Source: Helicobacteraceae bacterium (GTDB lineage Bacteria; Campylobacterota; Campylobacteria; Campylobacterales; Sulfurimonadaceae). From it: a stretch of 12,654 nucleotides of DNA. The DNA lies in contig JALWLR010000207.1 in assembly GCA_027084065.1 (NCBI GenBank), forward strand, positions 1 to 12,654. Reading direction: 5' to 3'. Under the pieces are notes generated by a model. That model had not been told where the DNA came from and did no database searches. It was given only the letters and a program-made list of their open reading frames with translations. Position 1 is the first letter of the stretch. Each line of letters opens with the position of its first letter. Shown piece by piece: positions 8,188 through 12,654 of this stretch. The position numbers and the translations under genes were made by a program.

Positions 8188-8193
8188 ATTATA
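8188..8193 (-). promoter_or_regulatory. Possible -10 box of the binding-protein / GGDEF-EAL operon
   Basis: TATAAT on the minus strand, ending 33 bases before the ATG at 8155. It is part of the 8-base palindrome ATTATAAT (8188-8195), so the same bases also read as TATAAT on the plus strand. There is no recognisable -35, as is usual in this phylum. Position and perfect match make it the best promoter candidate for the operon. Confidence 0.5.
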
Positions 8194-8210
8194 ATACAAC
8201 TTCTCTAAAA

Positions 8211-8220
8211 CTCATATGAG
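8211..8220. repeat. 10-base palindrome CTCATATGAG in the divergent intergenic region
   Basis: A perfect palindrome situated where the -35 region of the minus-strand promoter would be, between two divergent transcription units. It could be a small operator. A 10-base palindrome is expected by chance about once in 1,000 positions, so on its own this is weak. Confidence 0.25.
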
Positions 8221-8289
8221 AGGATAATGCTTTAAACTACCTTAAGCAACTATCCATTACAATGCCTTACAGAAGAGTATGAGTTTGGC

Positions 8290-8295
8290 TATGAT
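8290..8295 (+). promoter_or_regulatory. Possible -10 box of acs
   Basis: TATGAT, about 74 bases before the acs ATG. The -35 position (8267-8272, TTACAG) matches poorly. It is the best plus-strand candidate close to acs, but the TATAAT at 8190-8195 further upstream is an alternative. Confidence 0.3.
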
Positions 8296-8355
8296 AGAGT
8301 AGCGAAACAAAAAAGCTGTATGAGCAAAAAAGATACGCTACATGCAGAAACTTCC

Positions 8356-8361
8356 AAGGAG
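8356..8361 (+). promoter_or_regulatory. Ribosome binding site deciding the acs start
   Basis: AAGGAG, 7 bases before the ATG at 8369. This sets the start at 8369 and rules out the in-frame ATG at 8342, which would add nine residues and has no such sequence. Confidence 0.85.
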
Positions 8362-8368
8362 AACAAGG

Positions 8369-10324
8369 ATGAATGAAAAACTCTACTATCCCAATAAAGA
8401 GTTGGCAAAAGAGGCACGCATAAAAAATATGTGCGAGTACAATGATCTCGTTGAGTGGGCCGAGGAGGATTATGAAGGCTTTTGGGCACATTTTGCAAAA
8501 GAGAAAATCGACTGGTTCGAGCCGTTCGATGAAGATAAAGTGCTTGATGAAAGTAACTTTCCGTTTGTCAAATGGTTCGGTGGCGGAAAGCTCAACGTCG
8601 CTTATCAGTGCATAGACAGACATCTCAAAACACGTAAAAACAAAGCTGCCATTATCTGGGAGGGCGATCGCGGAGACAAACGCATCATTACCTACATGGA
8701 GCTTTATAAAGAGGTCAATCGCTTCTCCAATCTACTGAAAAACGAGTTTGGCGTAAAAAAAGGGGATAGAGTCATTATCTATATGCCGATGATCCCTGAA
8801 GCTGCCTATGCAATGCTTGCATGTGCGCGTATCGGTGCTATTCACTCCGTCGTATTTGGCGGTTTCAGTGCAGAAGCGTTACGTGATCGCATTATAGATG
8901 CCGATGCAAAAGTCGTCATTACCGCTGATGGCGCATACCGAAAAAACAAACCCTACATGCTCAAACCCGTCGTCGATACGGCTCTTGCACAAGATACACC
9001 TGTAGAAAAAGTCCTCGTCGTTGAGCGAAACAATGAAGATATAACATGGATAGAGGGTCGTGATTTCTCCTACAACGAGCTCATTCAAAGCCAATCCGGA
9101 GAGTGTGAACCGGAAATTATGGATAGTGAAGATCCACTCTTTTTACTCTATACATCCGGAAGTACAGGTAAACCAAAAGGGGTACAACACAATCAAGCCG
9201 GATACATTCTTTGGGCTCAAATGACAACGGAATGGGTCTTTGACATAAAAGAGAACGACACTTACTGGTGTACGGCGGATGTTGGCTGGATAACCGGACA
9301 TACCTACATTGTTTACGGCCCTTTGGCAATGGGTGCAACTACGGTCATGTTCGAAGGTGTACCGACCTACCCCGATGCGGGACGCCCTTGGAAAATGGTA
9401 GAGGAGTACCGCATCAACCAGTTCTATACAGCCCCTACAGCCATACGCGTCTTACATAAAATGGGCGAAGATGAACCGAAAAAATACGACTTAAGCAGTC
9501 TCAAGGTTCTTGGTACCGTCGGCGAACCCATAGACCCACCGGCATGGAAATGGTACTATGAAGTCGTAGGTGGAGGTAGATGCTCCATTGTCGATACCTA
9601 CTGGCAAACGGAAACAGGCGGGCACATCGTCTCTCCATTACCGTTTGCAACTCCAATCAAACCTGCATGTGCGACATTGCCGCTTCCGGGAATATTTGGC
9701 GAAATTCTCGATCCGGAAACAGGTGAGCGAGTCCCTGTAGGCGAAAAAGGTTATATGTGTGTCACAAAGCCGTGGCCAAGTATGATACGCGGTGTCTGGG
9801 GTGACCCGGAGCGCTTTGTGAAGTCCTACTTCGGGGATGTTAAAAAAGATGGAAAACCCGTCTACTTCACAGGCGACGGTGCCGTTTACGACGAGCTTGG
9901 CTATATAACCATAACGGGAAGAACGGACGATGTCATCAACGTCTCAGGGCACAGAATGGGAACAGCAGAGATAGAAGCGGCTATCAAGAAGCATCCAAAT
10001 GTAGCGGAAGTCGCCGTTGTCGGTCGTCCGCACGATATAAAGGGCGAGAGTATTTTCGCCTATATCGTTTTAAAATCCGACGAAGGTCTTGGCGATGAAG
10101 TAGCCCAAGTAAAAGAGATAAACAACGTCATCAAATCAGAAATCGGCAACATTGCCCTATGTGACGACATTGCCTTTGTGCCGGGTCTTCCAAAAACGAG
10201 AAGCGGAAAAATTATGCGTCGAATCCTTCGTGCCATTGCCAAAGGAGAAGCTATTACACAAGATACCTCTACACTCGAAGACCCTTCCATCGTCGAAACA
10301 ATCCAAAACAAAGTCAAAAACTAA
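8369..10324 (+). CDS. acs: Acetyl-CoA synthetase (AMP-forming)
   Basis: Converts acetate, ATP and CoA to acetyl-CoA, AMP and pyrophosphate through acetyl-adenylate, in the cytoplasm. The start at 8369 gives 651 residues, the normal length for Acs (about 650). Motifs, numbered from this start: adenylate-forming signature YTSGSTGKPKG (261-271); TYWQTETGG (410-418), whose Trp at 412 fits the acetate-restricting Trp of true Acs; GRTDDVINVSGHR (517-529); and the C-terminal PKTRSGKIMRR (609-619), whose Lys614 is the catalytic lysine that is acetylated in the family. No key residue is missing. It is a single-gene unit with a strong Shine-Dalgarno sequence and its own terminator just after the stop. 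No acetate permease or deacetylase gene is adjacent. Confidence 0.98.
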   Translation: MNEKLYYPNKELAKEARIKNMCEYNDLVEWAEEDYEGFWAHFAKEKIDWFEPFDEDKVLDESNFPFVKWFGGGKLNVAYQCIDRHLKTRKNKAAIIWEGDRGDKRIITYMELYKEVNRFSNLLKNEFGVKKGDRVIIYMPMIPEAAYAMLACARIGAIHSVVFGGFSAEALRDRIIDADAKVVITADGAYRKNKPYMLKPVVDTALAQDTPVEKVLVVERNNEDITWIEGRDFSYNELIQSQSGECEPEIMDSEDPLFLLYTSGSTGKPKGVQHNQAGYILWAQMTTEWVFDIKENDTYWCTADVGWITGHTYIVYGPLAMGATTVMFEGVPTYPDAGRPWKMVEEYRINQFYTAPTAIRVLHKMGEDEPKKYDLSSLKVLGTVGEPIDPPAWKWYYEVVGGGRCSIVDTYWQTETGGHIVSPLPFATPIKPACATLPLPGIFGEILDPETGERVPVGEKGYMCVTKPWPSMIRGVWGDPERFVKSYFGDVKKDGKPVYFTGDGAVYDELGYITITGRTDDVINVSGHRMGTAEIEAAIKKHPNVAEVAVVGRPHDIKGESIFAYIVLKSDEGLGDEVAQVKEINNVIKSEIGNIALCDDIAFVPGLPKTRSGKIMRRILRAIAKGEAITQDTSTLEDPSIVETIQNKVKN

Positions 10325-10360
10325 TCTCTGAAGCATTAGCTTCGGAGACCCTTTTGTTTA
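10325..10360 (+). terminator. Rho-independent terminator of acs
   Basis: The stem arms are 10325-10334 and 10339-10348 (TCTCTGAAGC pairing with GCTTCGGAGA, one G-T pair) around an ATTA loop, followed by CCCTTTTGTTT. It starts on the base after the acs stop codon. It also separates acs from the DUF190-crcB pair. Confidence 0.85.
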
Positions 10361-10434
10361 AAATCGGTTTGCTAAAGCACACTACACTATAACAAAAAAA
10401 TACGTAGATGTAACTCCATACTCTTTTAAATTTC

Positions 10435-10440
10435 TACAAT
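10435..10440 (+). promoter_or_regulatory. Possible -10 box of the DUF190-crcB unit
   Basis: TACAAT in an AT-rich stretch, about 21 bases before the ATG at 10462, which would leave a short leader containing AAGGA (10450-10454). The 10361-10461 gap holds no sequence I can match to the fluoride (crcB-motif) riboswitch. Confidence 0.3.
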
Positions 10441-10461
10441 AATATTTCTAAGGAAAATAGA

Positions 10462-10818
10462 ATGAAACGCTATCTGGGAAAGAAAAAAGTTCTACGAATT
10501 TATATCGATACGACAGACAAATATGAAAACACACCACTATGGGAAAAGATTTTAGAGGAAGTGAAAAAAGAGAAGCTTGCAGGTGCTACCCTCTTCAAAG
10601 CCGAAGCAGGCATTGGTGCATTTAGTGAGTTACATACATTTAAAGTTTGGGCACTTGCCCAAAAGCTCCCTTTGGTAATCGAAATAATAGACGATGATGA
10701 AAGAATCGAATCTTTTTTAAATCATATCGATTCCATGATAGAAAACGCTCTTATAACTCTAACGGAAACTGAAGTCATTCGCTATAAACATAAAAACTTT
10801 GCCGATAAGGAGTACTAA
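10462..10818 (+). CDS. DUF190 family PII-like protein
   Basis: A 118-residue soluble protein of the DUF190 family, which is predicted to have a PII-like ferredoxin fold. Matching features are an initial strand KVLRIYIDTTDKY (9-21), the core block AGATLFKAEAGIGA (40-53), LPLVIEIIDDDERIESFL (69-86) and a final strand TLTETEVIRY (99-108). The molecular role of this family is not established. It ends 3 bases before crcB, and the crcB ribosome binding site (AAGGAG, 10807-10812) lies inside its last codons, so the two form one transcript. DUF190 genes are often seen next to crcB, suggesting a regulatory or accessory role in fluoride export (inference). The start is supported by AAGGA 7 bases upstream. 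Confidence 0.85.
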   Translation: MKRYLGKKKVLRIYIDTTDKYENTPLWEKILEEVKKEKLAGATLFKAEAGIGAFSELHTFKVWALAQKLPLVIEIIDDDERIESFLNHIDSMIENALITLTETEVIRYKHKNFADKEY

Positions 10819-10821
10819 GTT

Positions 10822-11205
10822 ATGTACAATTCACTCTTGCTGCTTATCATTGGAGCCGGAGGTTTTTTCGGAGCTATTTCTCGTTATCTTATAGCAACCT
10901 ATACTCAAAAGCTCTTCGGAGTATTTTTCCCAGTAGGCACTCTTAGTGTCAATGTGCTTGGAAGCTTCCTTATAGGTTTTGCAGCCATGTACTTCTCCCA
11001 TACTATTCAACCGGAATACAAAGCGTTTGTCATTACCGGGTTTTTAGGTGCACTCACTACCTTTTCAACTTTTTCTCTTGAAAACATCACAATGATTCAA
11101 GATGGAGAGATTAGCAAAGCACTGCTAAACATTTTTTTAAATGTTACACTTTCCATTGCAGCAACACTTTTAGCACTTATATTATTTAAAAAACTTTACT
11201 ACTAA
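10822..11205 (+). CDS. crcB: Fluoride ion channel CrcB (Fluc)
   Basis: A 127-residue inner-membrane fluoride channel with four hydrophobic segments, the normal size for the family. Conserved features are GGFFGAISRY (13-22), GTLSVNVLGSF (39-49) with the pore Asn44, and the TTFSTF block (79-84) followed by Glu87. Fluc channels act as antiparallel dual-topology dimers, so a single gene is enough. The AAGGAG lies 9 bases upstream, inside the DUF190 gene. The stop overlaps the stop of the convergent membrane-protein gene by 4 bases, and no terminator is visible. Confidence 0.96.
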   Translation: MYNSLLLLIIGAGGFFGAISRYLIATYTQKLFGVFFPVGTLSVNVLGSFLIGFAAMYFSHTIQPEYKAFVITGFLGALTTFSTFSLENITMIQDGEISKALLNIFLNVTLSIAATLLALILFKKLYY

Positions 11206-11585
11206 AATCCTAGCCAAATCAAAACAGGATAAAAGAGCACTCCAAAATAGAGCATATACCACTCCACTTTCATCGAAAGCATCAAACGAAGCTCGTCATT
11301 CATCTCCTGTTTGACATAAACTTTATGCACCAACAAGAGTTTGAGTGCAATATCTGAGAGTTTGATACCAAAAAGAATCTGCATGTAGATGTTATAGTGT
11401 GTAATCATCATCAAATAAAGTGCAAGATACATTGTTGGATGCATAAAAAAGAGTAAAAAGATACTTTTAGAGTAGTAAGCATGGATCTTTTCTAGCACTT
11501 CGCCTAGTGTCGCGCCTTTTTGCCACCAAACTTCAAAGAGCTCGAAAAAGATAAAAAGAGTTATGAAAAAAAGAGTCTGATTCAT
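11202..11585 (-). CDS. Small integral membrane protein of unknown function
   Basis: I do not recognise this 127-residue protein. It has about four membrane segments (roughly 4-21, 41-63, 67-90 and 108-125), a short basic/acidic loop (91-102) and no cysteine. The reading frame is supported by its membrane pattern and by a 4-base ATGA overlap with the end of ubiE upstream, which implies coupled translation. The gene follows ribD and ubiE in the same transcript and its 3' end overlaps crcB tail to tail. Sharing a transcript with a quinone methyltransferase could mean a membrane-linked job, but nothing in the protein itself shows this. Confidence 0.75.
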   Translation of the reverse strand: MNQTLFFITLFIFFELFEVWWQKGATLGEVLEKIHAYYSKSIFLLFFMHPTMYLALYLMMITHYNIYMQILFGIKLSDIALKLLLVHKVYVKQEMNDELRLMLSMKVEWYMLYFGVLFYPVLIWLGF

Positions 11586-12304
11586 CTCTTTTTTGCTATG
11601 ATGAGTGTGGAAATATCCATCGAAAAACTTTGCGTATAGAGAATGTCAAAACCGGCTTTGTCAAGCTCTGTATGCATTCCCTGAATAGTTACGAAATTTT
11701 CTATGGAGTTTGGCAAGTAGGTATAAGCTTCAAGATTTTTCGAAATGAGTCCCCCGACATACGGAAGAATTTTATGCAAATAGATGTCGCGTACCTTTTT
11801 TAGTAGCGTTTTGTTTTCATCTTTCATAAACTCCAAGATAACAACCAAACCTCCCCTTTTTAGCACACGATTAAACTCATATAACGCCTCTTGACGCTCG
11901 ACAACGTTACGAATTCCGTAAGTTATGCTAAGAATGTCCGCACTTTCGTTTTCTAGGGGAATCTCCGTTGCTTTTGCAGTATGGTATGAAAATTCGGGAA
12001 ACTTCTCTTTGGCAACTTCAAGCATTCCGCGTGATGGATCAACTCCTACAAGCTCACCGATAGCTATACCCGCTTTTTGCGCCTGTTTTTTCCAAAAGCC
12101 CATCATATCGCCCGTTCCGCAAGCGACATCGACAATTCGTTCAAGCGTATCTTTTGCATACATCTCAAAAGAGAGGTTACACGCTTTTTTTCTCCAGCTT
12201 ATATCGACTCCCATACTCATTACACGGTTTGCCGTATCGTATGTCGGTGCGATGTCATCGAACATCGAAACGATTTTTTCCTGCTTGTGCGCCTTTTCTT
12301 CCAT
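11582..12304 (-). CDS. ubiE: Demethylmenaquinone methyltransferase (UbiE/MenG)
   Basis: An S-adenosylmethionine-dependent C-methyltransferase of quinone synthesis; in Campylobacterota the substrate is expected to be demethylmenaquinone (MenG role). I chose the ATG at 12304 (240 residues) because AAGGA sits 6 bases upstream; the TTG at 12307 would leave only 3. Features: FDDIAPTYD (15-23) and ISWRKK (35-40) of the UbiE signature, SAM motif I DVACGTG (59-65), VGVDPS (86-91), YGIRNV (129-134) and RVLKRGG (146-152). The length matches the family. The start overlaps the ribD stop by one base (TGATG) and the stop overlaps the next gene by four bases, so three genes form one coupled unit. Confidence 0.95.
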   Translation of the reverse strand: MEEKAHKQEKIVSMFDDIAPTYDTANRVMSMGVDISWRKKACNLSFEMYAKDTLERIVDVACGTGDMMGFWKKQAQKAGIAIGELVGVDPSRGMLEVAKEKFPEFSYHTAKATEIPLENESADILSITYGIRNVVERQEALYEFNRVLKRGGLVVILEFMKDENKTLLKKVRDIYLHKILPYVGGLISKNLEAYTYLPNSIENFVTIQGMHTELDKAGFDILYTQSFSMDISTLIIAKKR

Positions 12305-12654
12305 CAACTATCCTTTAAAATCATCCACGCCATTATATCATCGCCAACTTTTTGCTCACTTAATATTTCAAACTCCGCTTCTACGTTTCGAAAACCGTCG
12401 CTTTTAGCAAACTTTGGAGCGATAAAGCTTAAATACATATCGGTGTAGGCTCGTGTTTGCATAAAGAGCGCTTCACTCCCCTCTATCATTACGCAACGAT
12501 AGTTTTGTATCTGTTCCAAAGAGGCAGATACTATAACTTTTCTATCGGGAACATTAAAAAGCGGAATAGTTTGATCAAACTCTTTCGATCTTGAGTAGAT
12601 CAAAACATCGGGAGCTTTACCGTTGACAAGACGGGCATCCAGGCGTGGTCTGTC
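12304..12654 (-). CDS. ribD: Riboflavin biosynthesis protein RibD, C-terminal part (5' end outside window)
   Basis: The last 116 residues of a frame open to the window edge. The beginning (D-R-P-R-L-D-A-R-L) matches the TVxxDDPRLxxR block of the RibD reductase domain, where the deaminase product is reduced with NADPH. LSFIAPKF, about 35 residues before the end, matches the conserved IAPKL-type block near the RibD C-terminus. The N-terminal deaminase domain would lie outside the window, so I cannot tell whether this is a full bifunctional RibD or a reductase-only protein. The gene is followed by ubiE with a one-base stop/start overlap. Confidence 0.78.
   Translation of the reverse strand, partial: DRPRLDARLVNGKAPDVLIYSRSKEFDQTIPLFNVPDRKVIVSASLEQIQNYRCVMIEGSEALFMQTRAYTDMYLSFIAPKFAKSDGFRNVEAEFEILSEQKVGDDIMAWMILKDS

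Noticed and set aside
8287..8303. Possible sigma-54 promoter (TGGC...GC) before acs
   Set aside because: The spacing between the GG and GC elements is 13 bases instead of the required 10.
8267..8623. Minus-strand ORF of 118 codons across the acs start
   Set aside because: It covers the acs ribosome binding site and first codons; its hydrophobic, Cys/Phe-rich translation looks like the reverse of acs, not a membrane protein.
10361..10461. Fluoride riboswitch before the DUF190-crcB unit
   Set aside because: By eye I find none of the conserved aptamer blocks; a covariance-model search would settle it.
11925..12407. Plus-strand ORF of 160 codons
   Set aside because: It is antisense to ubiE and the end of ribD, both well supported, and has no recognisable domain.
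1..12654. Mobile elements, CRISPR arrays, tRNA genes or defence systems
   Set aside because: I saw no direct repeats with regular spacing, transposase or integrase motifs, tRNA-like cloverleaf or att-like duplication. Gene content and style are uniform throughout.

Overview
The window looks like an ordinary chromosomal stretch from a member of the Campylobacterota (formerly Epsilonproteobacteria), most like the free-living Sulfurimonas/Sulfurovum/Sulfuricurvum kind. This rests on protein character, moderate-to-low GC, dense packing with many 1-14 base gene overlaps, and -10-like boxes without a clear -35. The genus is inferred and could not be tested by a search. There is no sign of a phage, transposon, CRISPR array, tRNA or rRNA, and no stretch longer than about 215 bases lacks a gene.

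Layout. (1) 1-912, plus strand: the 3' part of lpxB (lipid A disaccharide synthase). (2) 8155-899, minus strand, five tightly packed genes in transcription order: a lipoprotein-type substrate-binding protein; a membrane GGDEF-EAL cyclic-di-GMP enzyme (4-base overlap); an exported DUF255/YyaL-type thioredoxin-domain protein (13-base overlap); then, after a 90-base gap with a possible promoter, dsbD; and a secreted metallophosphoesterase (4-base overlap). The last gene runs 14 bases into the end of lpxB, tail to tail. (3) 8156-8368: a divergent promoter region. (4) 8369-10324, plus strand: acs (acetyl-CoA synthetase), closed by a hairpin terminator. (5) 10462-11205, plus strand: a DUF190 protein and the fluoride channel crcB. 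(6) 12654-11202, minus strand: the 3' end of ribD, then ubiE/menG, then an unrecognised small membrane protein, each overlapping the next by 1 or 4 bases. The last one overlaps the end of crcB tail to tail by 4 bases.

How the genes may work together. The most interesting unit is the substrate-binding lipoprotein joined by overlap to a dual GGDEF-EAL enzyme with a periplasmic sensor domain, and no ABC permease or ATPase beside it. This is the layout of the NspS-MbaA polyamine sensor of Vibrio cholerae, but with a binding protein of the nitrate/taurine/sulfonate (NMT1-like) type. It may be a ligand-sensing c-di-GMP switch. The same cluster continues into two periplasm-facing thiol proteins (the exported YyaL-like protein and DsbD), so electrons may pass from cytoplasmic thioredoxin through DsbD to the YyaL-like protein. 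The remaining genes are housekeeping: lipid A, acetate activation, fluoride export, menaquinone and riboflavin synthesis.
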